A DNA stretch of 47,362 nucleotides from an uncultured Eggerthellaceae bacterium. Its GTDB lineage: Bacteria > Actinomycetota > Coriobacteriia > Coriobacteriales > Eggerthellaceae. The position numbers and the translations under genes were made by a program. The notes beneath the pieces were generated by a model. That model was not told where the DNA came from and ran no database searches. It saw nothing but the letters and a program-made list of their open reading frames with translations. Below are positions 33,928 through 43,372 of the stretch, piece after piece. Every line of letters begins with the position of its first letter. Positions within the stretch are counted from its first letter, which is position 1. The stretch lies in the NCBI GenBank assembly GCA_947626195.1, contig CANQRF010000014.1:1-47362 (forward strand). Reading direction: 5' to 3'.

Positions 33928-34515
33928 GTGAACCGATTAGAAGCGCTCCATTTCCTCGGGCTTGACGAGGATGCGACGCCAGAAGACATCAAGACGGCCT
34001 ATCGAGAGTCGGCGCAGATTCTGCACCCCGACAAATTTGCCACGAACAAAAAGCTCCAAGATCGCGCGACCGAGCAATTCAAGACGCTCCAACAAGCCTA
34101 TGAGCTTCTCATGCGGGACGGCGGCTCGCGTGCAAGGCGCTCCGGCTCCAAAGGCTCGCAGAAAGCGAGCGGGCGCGTGGAGAGCTACATCGGCCGGAAG
34201 CGCACGATCGAGGCACGTCTGGCGGGTATCGCCGCCGCGCGCGCTCAGCTCGTCGCCCAGCGCGACACGTTGAGCGACGAACGCCGAAGCGCCCTCACGA
34301 TGACCATCATCGGCGCGCTCGTCGCCATTCTCACGGTGCGGCGTGCTTTCGGCATACTCGGCATCCTCTTCGGCATCGGCTCGGTGATGGTGGTCACCGG
34401 CGTCGTGCGGCTCATCAGCTCGCACAATGCGCTTTCGTCGCTCAACGAGCATATCGAGAGCTTGAATGCCGAGCAGAAACGGCTCATCCAAGAGCTTGAG
34501 GATCTCGGAGAATAG
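33928..34515 (+). CDS. Membrane-anchored J-domain protein
   Basis: A 195-residue protein with a J domain at residues 1-65: HFLGLDEDATPEDIKTAYR, the invariant HPD (HPDKF), and ATEQFKTLQQAYELL. A basic Ser/Gly/Arg-rich linker follows, then a helical region, two hydrophobic helices at about 125-165 and a short coiled coil at the end (SLNEHIESLNAEQKRLIQELEDL). Such proteins recruit DnaK to a membrane site; client unknown. The start is GTG with GGAG close upstream. It lies 61 bases before typA and may share its transcript. Confidence 0.83.
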   Translation: MNRLEALHFLGLDEDATPEDIKTAYRESAQILHPDKFATNKKLQDRATEQFKTLQQAYELLMRDGGSRARRSGSKGSQKASGRVESYIGRKRTIEARLAGIAAARAQLVAQRDTLSDERRSALTMTIIGALVAILTVRRAFGILGILFGIGSVMVVTGVVRLISSHNALSSLNEHIESLNAEQKRLIQELEDLGE

Positions 34516-34576
34516 GAAAAAGCGAACAAGAAAATAAGCGAATTGGAGAAATAGGGAAATAAAGGAAACGACATCC

Positions 34577-36388
34577 ATGAAACAAGAGAACATTCGCAAC
34601 GTCGCCATCATCGCCCATGTCGATCATGGCAAGACCACCCTCGTTGACAGGCTGCTCTACACAGCAGGCGTCTTTCGGGAGAACCAGCAGGTCGCCGAGC
34701 GCGTGCTCGATTCCAATGATCAGGAGCGCGAGCGCGGCATCACGATCCTCTCGAAAAACATCTCGATCACCTATCAAGGGGTGAAGATCAACATCATCGA
34801 CACGCCGGGCCATGCCGATTTCGGCGGCGAGGTGGAACGTGTGCTGAACATGGCGGACGGGGCGCTTTTGATCGTCGATGCGTTCGAGGGACCGATGCCG
34901 CAGACGCGCTTTGTGCTGCGCCATGCCCTTGAGCTGGGGCTTCGCATCGTCGTCGTCATCAATAAGATCGACCGTCCGGGATCGCGGCCCGCGCAGGTGG
35001 TCGATGAGGTGTTCGACCTCATGTGCGAGCTCGAGGCGAGCGACGAGCAGCTCGATTTCCCCGTGATCTTCACGAGCGCCATGGCAGGTTATGCGCGCAT
35101 CTCTCCCGACGATGGCAACATGAACATGATCCCGCTGCTCGACACGATCCTGCGCGAGGTGCCGCCGCCGGATTGCGAGCCAGCGGGGCCGATCGCCTTG
35201 CAGGTCTGCACGGTGGATCATTCGAGCTTCGTCGGCAGGATCGGCGTGGGGAGGCTTTCCTCCGGAACGATCCATAAAAACGAGCCGGTGCTTGTCATCA
35301 AAAACGACGGAACGCGCTACAACACCGTGATAAAGCAGGTGTTCACCTTCGAAGAGCTGGGGAAGAAGGAGCAGAAGGAGGTATACGCGGGCGACATCGT
35401 GGCGGTGGTCGGCGTGGACGATGCGGACATCGGCGACATGGTGACGAGCCGCGAGCATCCTGTGCGCCTTGCGCCGATCGAGGTAGAGGAACCCACCATG
35501 GCGGTGGTGTTCGAAGCTTCGACCTCGCCGCTTGTCGGGCGCGAGGGCGACATCGTGGGTAGCCGCCAGCTGCGCGAGCGTTTGATGCGTGAGGCCGAGA
35601 GCAACATCTCGATGCGCATCACCGAGCTTGAAGACAAGAGCGGCATCGAGGTGGCGGGACGCGGCGTTCTGCATCTTTCGGTGCTCATGGAGACGATGAG
35701 GCGCGAGGGCTTTGAGTTTCAGGTGGGGCGCCCGCGCGTGATCATCAAGACCGACGAGGCAGGAAACAAGCTCGAGCCGATCGAAGAGGCTACCGTCGAT
35801 GTCCCGAGCGAATACGCGGGCAAGGCCATCGAGGTATTCGGCAACGCCGGCGGCGAGATGACCGACATGTTCTCGCGCGGCGATGCGACGCATCTGGTGT
35901 TCCGCATTCCGACGCGCGGCACGATGGGCCTGCGCACGCGCCTTCTCAATGCCACGCGCGGCGAGGCGAATATGTTCCACCATTTCAGCGAATATGGGCC
36001 CTATCGTGGCGAGATGGCGGGGCGGCGCAACGGCTCGATGATCGCGAAAGCGACGGAGAAATCGGTCGCCTATGCGCTCGACACGCTTCAAGAGCGCGGC
36101 AGATTGTTCGTCGGGCCTGGCGAGGATTGCTATGAGGGCATGATCGTCGGCGAGAGCGCGAAGGAAAGCGACATGGTGGTGAACGTCGCACGCGCGAAGC
36201 AGCTCGGCAATCAACGCGCCTCGGGTTCGGATAAGGCGATCCAGCTGACCCCTCCCGTCACGTTCACGCTCGAGGAAGCACTCGAATACATCCAAGATGA
36301 CGAGCTCGTCGAGGTGACGCCGAAATCGATCCGCCTGCGCAAGCGCATGCTCTCCGCCGTTGACCGCCGCAAGGCTGCAAAGAATTAA
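34577..36388 (+). CDS. typA: Ribosome-binding GTPase TypA/BipA
   Basis: A translational GTPase of 603 residues, the usual length of BipA/TypA. G1 AHVDHGKT (13-20), switch I RERGITI, G3 DTPGHADF, G4 NKID and a later TSAMAG are in place. The EF-G-like domains follow, and the C-terminal family domain holds [18 protein letters not shown]. Known members bind the 70S ribosome and aid 50S assembly and stress growth. AAAGGAAAC precedes the ATG. Its stop codon overlaps that of ackA, which is read from the other side, and no terminator separates them. Confidence 0.97.
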   Translation: MKQENIRNVAIIAHVDHGKTTLVDRLLYTAGVFRENQQVAERVLDSNDQERERGITILSKNISITYQGVKINIIDTPGHADFGGEVERVLNMADGALLIVDAFEGPMPQTRFVLRHALELGLRIVVVINKIDRPGSRPAQVVDEVFDLMCELEASDEQLDFPVIFTSAMAGYARISPDDGNMNMIPLLDTILREVPPPDCEPAGPIALQVCTVDHSSFVGRIGVGRLSSGTIHKNEPVLVIKNDGTRYNTVIKQVFTFEELGKKEQKEVYAGDIVAVVGVDDADIGDMVTSREHPVRLAPIEVEEPTMAVVFEASTSPLVGREGDIVGSRQLRERLMREAESNISMRITELEDKSGIEVAGRGVLHLSVLMETMRREGFEFQVGRPRVIIKTDEAGNKLEPIEEATVDVPSEYAGKAIEVFGNAGGEMTDMFSRGDATHLVFRIPTRGTMGLRTRLLNATRGEANMFHHFSEYGPYRGEMAGRRNGSMIAKATEKSVAYALDTLQERGRLFVGPGEDCYEGMIVGESAKESDMVVNVARAKQLGNQRASGSDKAIQLTPPVTFTLEEALEYIQDDELVEVTPKSIRLRKRMLSAVDRRKAAKN

Positions 36389-37581
36389 TTGCCGCCGACG
36401 AGGCGCTCGACATCGCGCGCGATCATGAGCTCCTCGTTCGTGGGAATCACCATGATCTTCGTGCGGCTGCGATCCTCGGAGATGATGCGCTCGCCCGTGC
36501 GGATGCGGTTCTTCTGCTGATCGAGCACGATGCCGAGCGGCTCAAGCCCCGCGAGGCAGGCGTTGCGGATGTAGTCGCTGTTCTCACCGACGCCGGCGGT
36601 GAAGATGATCGCGTCGGCGCCGCCGAGCACGGCATAGTATTGCCCGATATAGCGTTTGATGAAGTAGGCGTACAGCTCGCATGCGAGAATGGCGCGCTCG
36701 TTGCCGGCTTTCGCCGCCTCCACGACGGCGCGCATGTCGCTCGAGATGCCCGAAACGCCCAAGAGACCGCTCTTCTGGTTCATGATGATATTCATTTCCT
36801 CAGGCGAATAGCCGAGGCGCGTTTGGATCGTCGTCACGACGGCGGGGTCGATCGTGCCGCAGCGCGTTCCCATCATAAGGCCGTCGAGCGGCGTGAGCCC
36901 CATCGTCGTGTCGACGGCGACGCCGTGGTCGATGGCGGCGATGGAGGCGCCGCTGCCGATATGGCAGGTGATGAGGCGCAGATCGCGAACGTCGGCCTCA
37001 AGCATCGCGGCGGCGCGGAGCGCGATGTAGCGGTGCGAGATGCCGTGGGCGCCGTACTTGCGGATCTTGTAGTCGGTGTAATACTCGTAGGGCAGAGGGT
37101 AGATGTAGGCGCGCGGGGGCAGGGTGGTGAAGAACGCCGTGTCGAACACCGCCACCTCGGGCTTGCCGGGCATGAGCTCGATGCACGCGTAGATGGCGTG
37201 GAGCGCCGGCGGATTGTGCAGGGGCGCCAGCTCGGCGCAAAGGGTGATCTTTTCCAGAACATCCTCGTTGATGATGGTGGAATGCGTGAAGTATTCGCCT
37301 CCGGAAACCACGCGATGGCCGATGGCATCCACATCCTCAAGGCTCGCGATCGGGCCGCGGCCGGGCTCCACGAGGGTGCTCAGCACTTCCTCGAGAGCGG
37401 CGCGGTGGTCGGGGATCTCCACCTCTTTCGTCAGTTTGCCGAGCCCGCGGTCGAAGCTATGCGAGCTTTCCTCCATGCCGATGCGCTCGACCATCCCCCG
37501 AATGAGCACCATGTTCTCAAAGAGGTCGATGAGCTGGTATTTCAGCGAAGAGCTGCCTGAGTTGATCGTCAATACCTTCAT
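36385..37581 (-). CDS. ackA: Acetate kinase
   Basis: A 398-residue acetate kinase of normal length. It starts MKVLTINSGSSSLKYQLID, the conserved phosphate-binding strand, and contains CHIGSGASIAAID, TPLDGLMMGTRCG and FTAGVGENS, all conserved in AckA. It converts acetyl phosphate and ADP to acetate and ATP, the energy step of acetate fermentation. A phosphotransacetylase gene is not next to it, although the two usually form an operon. It is convergent with typA and shares four bases with it at the stop codons. Confidence 0.97.
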   Translation of the reverse strand: MKVLTINSGSSSLKYQLIDLFENMVLIRGMVERIGMEESSHSFDRGLGKLTKEVEIPDHRAALEEVLSTLVEPGRGPIASLEDVDAIGHRVVSGGEYFTHSTIINEDVLEKITLCAELAPLHNPPALHAIYACIELMPGKPEVAVFDTAFFTTLPPRAYIYPLPYEYYTDYKIRKYGAHGISHRYIALRAAAMLEADVRDLRLITCHIGSGASIAAIDHGVAVDTTMGLTPLDGLMMGTRCGTIDPAVVTTIQTRLGYSPEEMNIIMNQKSGLLGVSGISSDMRAVVEAAKAGNERAILACELYAYFIKRYIGQYYAVLGGADAIIFTAGVGENSDYIRNACLAGLEPLGIVLDQQKNRIRTGERIISEDRSRTKIMVIPTNEELMIARDVERLVGGN

Positions 37582-37622
37582 GGAGGCTCCTTTCCGTGGC
37601 TTGCGAGCGAGGGCCGTTCAAT

Positions 37623-38174
37623 TCATGCGATGGCCTCATGATAGTAGATGAAGATGTCCTCATAGTCGCCAAGTTTATTGAGAAAACCCTGAGGAATCAC
37701 GCCAACGCGTGTGAAGCCGAGATCCTCATAAAGATGCATGGCGCCATGGTTGCTTGCCACGACGGCGTTGAATTGCAGGCCGTGGAATCCGCAGGGGGCA
37801 AGCTGGGCGAGAGAATCGCTGACGAGCGCCCTGCCGACGCCTTTGTTGCGAGCATCGCGCGCGACCGCATAGCTCGCGTTGGCGACGTGGGAGCATCGCC
37901 CCACATTATTCGGGTGGAGGATAGAGAGCCCGAGGATTTGGGTCGGCGATTCGCCTCCGACCTCCGAACCTTCGTTTTCGCCGTTGCCGCGGGAATCGTT
38001 CTCGGCGATGCGTTCCTCGGCAACGCCGACATAGGTCTGCTCCCCGAAGAAACGCGCGGCCTCTTCCACGGTGAGCGGATCGGTTTGGGGAAACGCCCGT
38101 CCGTCTTCCACGACCTCGTTCCAGATCGCAGCAAGTGCCGCCACATCATCTTCTCTATAGGGCCGTACGTCCAT
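37623..38174 (-). CDS. GNAT-family acetyltransferase, phosphinothricin/methionine type
   Basis: A 183-residue GNAT. It begins VRPYREDDVAALAAIWNEVV and contains YAVARDARNKGVGRALV with the acetyl-CoA loop RNKGVG, then SNHGAMHLYEDLGF and, at the end, YEDIFIYYHE. An acidic Gly/Asn/Glu-rich segment (RGNGENEGSEVGGESP) at about residues 60-77 interrupts the usual layout. The substrate is unknown. AAAGGAAC precedes the ATG. It may be read with ackA, which is upstream on the minus strand only in the sense of sharing orientation; its own promoter would be in 38175-38240. Confidence 0.85.
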   Translation of the reverse strand: MDVRPYREDDVAALAAIWNEVVEDGRAFPQTDPLTVEEAARFFGEQTYVGVAEERIAENDSRGNGENEGSEVGGESPTQILGLSILHPNNVGRCSHVANASYAVARDARNKGVGRALVSDSLAQLAPCGFHGLQFNAVVASNHGAMHLYEDLGFTRVGVIPQGFLNKLGDYEDIFIYYHEAIA

Positions 38175-38237
38175 CCCGCCCGTTCCTTTCGCCGTGCTCT
38201 TCCGCCAGTTTCATATCCAGCGAAGATGTTACCACGA

Positions 38238-38272
38238 AAAAAAATGACGCCAAGGCTCGATGCCTTGGCGTC
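38238..38272 (-). terminator. Terminator of the broken flavoprotein gene
   Basis: An 11-pair stem (38246-38256 with 38262-38272) with loop TCGAT, followed on the minus strand by a run of eight T. It is a textbook rho-independent terminator and is intact although the gene it serves is truncated. Confidence 0.85.
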
Positions 38273-38336
38273 GCCAGTCAGCATTACTGCTTAAGAAAAC
38301 GCGGCAGAGGGGGTTCCGCGTTTTCTTCCCAATCCT

Positions 38337-39131
38337 TTAGTCGAACACCTTGTCGGCCAAGTCGTGGCCGAGCAGATAGCCGAAGGTGAGGCAGTTAATG
38401 CCGTAGCTGTTGCCGGGGATGGCAAAGTTGTATTCGTTCGCGTACATGTCGCCGATCATGCAACCCACGTTGAAGAGGCCGGGGATGGGCTCGTCGTCCT
38501 CATCGCAGATCTGCAGCTTGGAGTTCGTGCGCAGGCCGCCCATGACCGTCATGAAGGTGACGTTGTTCTGGGCTGCGTAGTACGGGCCTTGGTCGGCGAT
38601 CGGGATGAGGTATTCGGGCTTCTTGTAGAAGTCCTCGTCAACGCCTTTCGCGCAGAGCTCGTTGTAGCGGGCGACGACGTCCTTCAGCTTGTCGGCGTCG
38701 AGGTCGAGCTGGCTTGCGAGGTCTTCAAGCGTATCGGCCTTGAAATACCCTTGTCCAACGCCGTCTTCCCACATCTGCACCATCTGCTCGGCGGTGTAGG
38801 GAGGAAGATCGAAGTCCATGCCGAAGGAGTACCACTCCATGCCGCTGTCGATGATCGCCTGAGCGTAGTCGGCGGTCCAGATGCCGTAGGCGACGTTGCC
38901 CGGCTGCGAGAGCAGGTGATGGGCGCTGTACGGAGCGGAGATGTCCTCGCGCTGGTAGCGCTCGGTGCGCGTGTTCACATTCAGGCCCATGTGGAAGCAC
39001 AGCGGCTCGTGGCTGCCGCCCCATGCGCCCTGCCACATCGGTGCGATCGGGGCGTATTGCCAGGCAGCGCCGACCCAAAGGCCCATCTTCTGACCGTCGC
39101 CGCCGTAGATGCTGCCGTCGCTCTCGTGGGT
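38337..39131 (-). pseudogene. 5'-truncated flavoprotein of the fumarate reductase family
   Basis: The reading frame encodes the C-terminal half of a Coriobacteriia-type FAD reductase: YGGDGQKMGLWVGAAWQ, FDLPPYTAEQMVQMWEDG, DLDADKLKDVVARYNELC, and the final YANEYNFAIPGNSYG with LGHDLADKVFD. Homology-like sequence continues upstream of the first ATG (39086) up to about 39131 and then stops abruptly. The Tat signal, FAD-binding loop and first half are missing, so it cannot be functional. On the other side of the break begins the C-terminal half of a LysR regulator. Confidence 0.8.
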
Positions 39132-39680
39132 TCGTCCTCCCGTTACCTCGACGAGTTCACCTCCATCTGCCTCGTGCGCACCGGAAGCTGGCTGAATGTC
39201 CCCCGTGATAATCCGCTTTCAACGCAATCGAGCATCCGCGTTGAGGATCTTGACAAGCAGCCGATGGTGACGTTCGGCGAACACGACCACCTTCACCGGC
39301 GATTCATGGAAGCATGCAGCCAGAAGAGCATCCGTCCCGAGATCACGACGATTTCGGATGCGAATCTCGTCATATCGGTCGCCAAGCCGAAGAAAGCGCT
39401 GTTCTTCGATTTTCCCGCTGGGATATGGGGAGATGTTCGCGAAAAAAGCGCTGGGCGCACCGCAGGCGAGGAGCGCGCGGGGGATGATGATCGCATCACC
39501 CTTCCCCTCGAATTGAGCGATGACGATGACGAGGTGATCGGGACCTTCATTGTTCGCCGGAGAAACGTCCAGCTTCCGGCGCCGGCCGCCACGCTCTGGA
39601 AATGGCTCGTGAACGCCCTTTCCGTCTCAGAGAGCCCTGGCGAAGGAGCGTCGTCAATCGAACGGTCAGTCGAACGCTAG
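39132..39680 (+). pseudogene. 5'-truncated LysR-type regulator
   Basis: The plus frame from about 39132 reads as the C-terminal part of a LysR substrate-binding domain: YLDEFTSICLVRTGSWLNV, PRDNPLSTQSSIRVEDLDKQ, MVTFGEHDHLHRRF and a final RRRNVQLPAPAATLWKWLVNAL. The N-terminal helix-turn-helix and the first part of the ligand domain are absent. The start of the open frame farther left is only the reverse reading of the flavoprotein. LysR genes stand divergently next to such flavoprotein genes in this group, so the two probably were a regulator-target pair before the deletion. The 3' end overlaps the acetyltransferase gene by 15 bases. Confidence 0.78.
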
Positions 39681-40268
39681 CGTTTTGATGAGCTTGGCGG
39701 GAACGCCGCCGACGACAGTGCGCGGGGCAACGTCTTTCGTCACCACGGCTCCGGCGGCAACCACGGCCCCTTCTCCGATCGTCACGCCGGGCAGGATGGT
39801 CGCGTTCGAACCGATCCACGCATCTTCCCCGATGTGGACGGGCGCGGGAAGAAGGTTCGCTCGCTTCGCCGGATCCATATGGTGGTTGAGCGTGGCGATG
39901 ACAACGTTGTGCCCGATGAGCGCACGGTCGCCGATGTAGATGCCGCCCTGATCTTGGAAGCGGCAGCCCGCATTGATGAAGACGCCCTTGCCGAGATGGG
40001 TGTTCAGGCCGCAGTCGGTGGTGAAGGGCGGGAACAGCCCGACGCCTTCGGGAAGCGGCTTGTTGAAGAGCTCTTCCAGCTGGGTACGCGTGTCGGAGAG
40101 GCTGTTGAAGGCCGCGTTCATGCGCGAGGTGATGCGCATCGCCCGCTCCGAGGCCGCGGTCATAAGCCGATGGATCTCTGAGCCGGCGATGACCTCCTCA
40201 CCGGTGTTCATGCGCTCGACGAATATGTCGATCTGCTCTTGCGTGAGCCCTGTTGCGTCTTCGTACAT
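39666..40268 (-). CDS. Maltose/galactoside O-acetyltransferase-like hexapeptide enzyme
   Basis: A 200-residue left-handed beta-helix acetyltransferase of the MAT/GAT group. After an N-terminal helical region ([24 protein letters not shown]) it shows [37 protein letters not shown] with the catalytic histidine, [20 protein letters not shown] and [10 protein letters not shown]. These enzymes transfer acetyl from acetyl-CoA to a sugar hydroxyl. AGGAAAGG precedes the ATG. Its last 15 bases overlap the truncated LysR gene. Confidence 0.88.
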   Translation of the reverse strand: MYEDATGLTQEQIDIFVERMNTGEEVIAGSEIHRLMTAASERAMRITSRMNAAFNSLSDTRTQLEELFNKPLPEGVGLFPPFTTDCGLNTHLGKGVFINAGCRFQDQGGIYIGDRALIGHNVVIATLNHHMDPAKRANLLPAPVHIGEDAWIGSNATILPGVTIGEGAVVAAGAVVTKDVAPRTVVGGVPAKLIKTLAFD

Positions 40269-40330
40269 GGCGAGCCTTTCCTCTCCGTCGCTTGAAATGC
40301 AATCTGAGAAGGGAGTTTACCACTGAACGG

Positions 40331-41908
40331 CTACAAAACGTTCGCCGCAAGGTCGATGAGCTCTTGGCGCGAATGGACGCCGAGCTTCGCATACACGTGC
40401 TTCGCGTGCGTGGCGGCGGTTTCCTTGGAGATGACGAGCTCGTCGCGCACATAGGGAATGGAGCGCCCGCGCGCGAGGAGGCTGAACACCTGCGTTTCAC
40501 GCGGCGTCAAGCCATGATGCGTGGCGAGCTCCCGAATGCGTTTCTCGAAGGTCTGTTGCGCCTTCTCGGAATTCGTGCGCGTTGAAGGCTGCGCCGATTC
40601 TGCCTCAAGGGGAAAGTCCTGCATCTCGAAGGAGAAGCTTCTCCGATCGTTCAGCACGAACGTCACGAGCACGATGACGAGCGCGATGCAGATGGCGCAA
40701 AACGGGGCGAGCTGCATCGTGCCTTCAAGGAGCATATTCCTCGCGATAAAAGAGACGGCAACGCCCGCCAAATCTCCGGCATGGATGAATATCCAGCCGA
40801 GGCCGGAGGACTGCGTGGGTGTGGCAAGCCCCGACTTCGCGTATTCCGCGAAAGAGAGCTGCACGATGAGGCAAAGGGCGAAACGTGCTGCGATGCCGAT
40901 GAGAGCTGCGAGATAGGTGCCCCCTGGGCTTCCCCAGACGATGATCGCGGTGAATGCGATGACGACCGTCGGGCACATCCAACGGAAGAGAAACAGCATC
41001 GAAATGCGGCACGGGCAAGCAGAGACCGCCAAGCTGAGTGCTATGAGAAAGACGATGCTTGCGAGAATGATGATCTGCGGGGGAAGGGCGTCATGTGCCG
41101 GCCAGGACCAGAAAGTGCCGGCGAGCGACACGAAAAGGCAGACGCCGAAGAGCCCGAGCCCCGTCCTTCCCGTCAGAACGAGAAGCGACGGGGGGTTTAC
41201 GGGTGCCTGAGCCTTGCCCGACGAAGGCACGGCCTCGCGCTTCCCGTCTTCGTGCGCGAGATGGTCTCCCCCACACAAGGGCCTTCTGTCGCGCCAAGAA
41301 AGCACGAGGCAGACGCCCGAGAGGAGCGGGAATGCGACGACGACGGCATCTGCCACCCAGCCACTCATGGCGGAGACCGCAAGCGCCAATATGCCGGCAA
41401 GAATGGCCGAGATCGGGGCAAGCTTCTCGCTCTCTTCAGGAGAAAGGCTCGTGTAGTATTCGCCCCAGAGTACCCAGAGAAAGGCGCTCCCAAAACCTGC
41501 GAGCACGGAGCCAGCGACGAACAAGGCCGCTGTGGCAAACGATGGGCTGCCAGAAAGAACGAGCAAGAGCGTGGCACACGAGGTGATGGTCGGCGACGCC
41601 CAAAAGAGCCATCGATGTGAGCTCGGTGCGCCAAGGCGTTTCTCGCAGACAATGATCCCCGCGAGCGTGACGATGAGGGCAATGAGGGGAAAGCAGCCGA
41701 AGAGGAAAGAGGCGAAGTCGGGAGAATCGATCGCGCTCACGCCCGGGTGGTTCTCGAGCCCGCCCATATAGAACAGGCAAAACACCCAAGCGAGGAGAAA
41801 CGCCCAGCCAAGGTCGTGCGAAGATTTGCCCAAAATGCCGAAACCTTTCAACCGGTTGGTAGGTTGCGTTAGTGTAGCGGTTTTCTCCTCAAATTCCAAC
41901 CATCGCAT
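40331..41908 (-). CDS. LuxR-family regulator with about twelve membrane segments
   Basis: A protein of 500-525 residues: about twelve hydrophobic segments in the first 430 residues, resembling an MFS transporter, then a cytoplasmic LuxR-type DNA-binding domain (HGLTPRETQVFSLLARGRS, VISKETAATHAKHVYAKLGV). Membrane LuxR proteins of this form are a hallmark of Eggerthellaceae and probably sense a ligand at the membrane; targets are unknown. The start is uncertain. The ATG at 41908 has no ribosome site, and a promoter-like TTGGAA, 17-base spacer, TACACT (41899-41871) lies within this frame. TTG codons at 41851 or 41833 would then be better starts, just before the first membrane helix. The neighbours are a sugar acetyltransferase and asparaginase. 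Confidence 0.82.
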   Translation of the reverse strand: MRWLEFEEKTATLTQPTNRLKGFGILGKSSHDLGWAFLLAWVFCLFYMGGLENHPGVSAIDSPDFASFLFGCFPLIALIVTLAGIIVCEKRLGAPSSHRWLFWASPTITSCATLLLVLSGSPSFATAALFVAGSVLAGFGSAFLWVLWGEYYTSLSPEESEKLAPISAILAGILALAVSAMSGWVADAVVVAFPLLSGVCLVLSWRDRRPLCGGDHLAHEDGKREAVPSSGKAQAPVNPPSLLVLTGRTGLGLFGVCLFVSLAGTFWSWPAHDALPPQIIILASIVFLIALSLAVSACPCRISMLFLFRWMCPTVVIAFTAIIVWGSPGGTYLAALIGIAARFALCLIVQLSFAEYAKSGLATPTQSSGLGWIFIHAGDLAGVAVSFIARNMLLEGTMQLAPFCAICIALVIVLVTFVLNDRRSFSFEMQDFPLEAESAQPSTRTNSEKAQQTFEKRIRELATHHGLTPRETQVFSLLARGRSIPYVRDELVISKETAATHAKHVYAKLGVHSRQELIDLAANVL

Positions 41909-41915
41909 GAAAGAA

Positions 41916-41977
41916 AGCCGGGACCCTGCCACAAAAGCCCCGGCTCGGAAAGGCCCCCGCAGGCCTGTGCGCGGGGG
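41916..41977 (-). terminator. Two hairpins on the minus strand, the second terminator-like
   Basis: Read on the minus strand, a hairpin (41977-41971 with 41960-41954) is followed by AGCCGGG/CCCGGCT (41945-41939 with 41922-41916) and then TTCTTTC. It looks like a terminator just upstream of the LuxR gene's own promoter. No coding gene is visible upstream on this strand, so it would end a small RNA or leader. Confidence 0.5.
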
Positions 41978-42036
41978 AATCGGATGGGAAAGACTTTGCC
42001 TACCTTCGATTGCTTGACCTTGGGTGATGAAGAAGG

Positions 42037-42091
42037 GGCAAAGCGCCATGAAGGCAGGTATCGGGGGAGTGGCTTCATAAGGCGCTTTGCC
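42037..42091. other. Long hairpin in the LuxR/asparaginase intergenic region
   Basis: A perfect 11-pair stem GGCAAAGCGCC at 42037-42047 with 42081-42091, extended by ATGAAG/CTTCAT (42048-42053 with 42073-42078) after a two-base bulge. It lies in a 400-base gap without a credible gene (41909-42305). Confidence 0.55.
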
Positions 42092-42305
42092 GATGGGGGT
42101 CAAGCATGGGTAAAGCTGATGAAAGGGTAGAGGCCATGCGCTCAGGCGTCATCGCGTGAAAGCGGGTATATTGCCTGTTGAGCGGACCGCACGAGAGAAA
42201 AATACCCGAAATCAGGGGAGAGGAAATACGGCGCGGAGGCGGCTTCGGCGGGAAAAGCACGGTAAACTATCACCATATTCGCTCGACACGTGAAGGAAGG
42301 TTCCC

Positions 42306-43343
42306 ATGACGGCACGAAGAATCCTTCTCATCTACACCGGCGGCACGATCGGCATGGTGGAGGATGCCGCAAGCCATGCGCTGAAGCCGTTCGATTTCGA
42401 GCACTTGGTCGATCAGGTGCCGAAGATCAACCTGCTCGGCTACGACATCACGCCCATCTCGCTCAATCCGCCCATCGATTCCTCCGACATGAATCCGCGC
42501 CATTGGGCCGAGATCGCGCGGACGATCGCCCAAAACTACGACACCCACGATGGTTTCGTCGTGCTCCACGGCACCGACACGATGGCCTACACCGCCTCGG
42601 CGCTCTCGTTCATGTTGGGAAACCTCTCCAAGCCGGTCATACTCACGGGATCGCAGATTCCCATCGGGCAGATCCGCGAGGACGGCACGGAAAACCTCAT
42701 CACGGCCCTGCAAATTGCTGCCGCCACCGATCCGCAGAGCGGCAAGCCGATGGTCACGGAGGTGGCGATCTCGTTCGACGACAAGCTGCTGCGCGGCAAC
42801 CGCGCCATGAAGGTGAGCTCCACGAACTTCGGCGCCTTCGAATCGCCGAACTATCCGCCGCTCGGCACGATGGACCTGCACATCCGCTTCAACCGCGATT
42901 TCCTCTGGCGCAACTCCGGCACGCGGCCGCTCGCCCCGCACTACGAGATGGACATGTTGGTGATGCCCATCTTGCTCTTCCCGGGGCTCACGGAAGAGAC
43001 GTTTTGCCACCAGTTGGAGACGCCGGACATCAAGGCGTTTGTGCTTCTGACGTTCGGTGCCGGCAACGCGCCCACGCAGACGTGGTTCAGCGAGGCCGTG
43101 GACAAGGCGCGCGCTGCGGGCAAGGTGATGGTGAACATCACCCAATGCGCCAACGGCGGTGTGGAGGAGGCCCGCTATCAGTCGGGGAGCCTTCTGAATG
43201 CCGCCGGCGTGATCTCGGGGCTCGACATGACGTTTGAAGCGGCGATCACGAAGCTCATGTACCTGCTCGGGCGAGGACTTTCCGCCCCACAGGTGGCCGA
43301 CTATATGGCACTTTCGCTTTGCGGCGAGATCACCGCACCATAA
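42306..43343 (+). CDS. ansA: L-asparaginase, type I
   Basis: A 345-residue asparaginase, length typical of the cytoplasmic AnsA group. The nucleophile Thr lies in YTGGTIGM (residues 10-17); the second catalytic set is in VLHGTDTMAYT near residue 84, and SQIPIGQIREDG and CANGGVEEARYQSG are family features. It hydrolyses asparagine to aspartate and ammonia. No signal peptide is visible. GAAGGAAGG precedes the ATG. It stands alone between a regulator and an aldolase on the other strand; aspartate could feed fumarate respiration, as an inference. Confidence 0.93.
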   Translation: MTARRILLIYTGGTIGMVEDAASHALKPFDFEHLVDQVPKINLLGYDITPISLNPPIDSSDMNPRHWAEIARTIAQNYDTHDGFVVLHGTDTMAYTASALSFMLGNLSKPVILTGSQIPIGQIREDGTENLITALQIAAATDPQSGKPMVTEVAISFDDKLLRGNRAMKVSSTNFGAFESPNYPPLGTMDLHIRFNRDFLWRNSGTRPLAPHYEMDMLVMPILLFPGLTEETFCHQLETPDIKAFVLLTFGAGNAPTQTWFSEAVDKARAAGKVMVNITQCANGGVEEARYQSGSLLNAAGVISGLDMTFEAAITKLMYLLGRGLSAPQVADYMALSLCGEITAP

Positions 43344-43372
43344 GCCGAACGCCGACAGTTCGAGAAGTGTTG

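Noticed and set aside
34484-36295. A 603-codon minus-strand open frame opposite typA
   Set aside because: The typA reading is a perfect BipA match; the other is a high-GC shadow rich in His and Arg.
38364-39131. First 256 codons of a long plus-strand frame
   Set aside because: They are antisense to the flavoprotein remnant. Only the part after 39131 is LysR-like.
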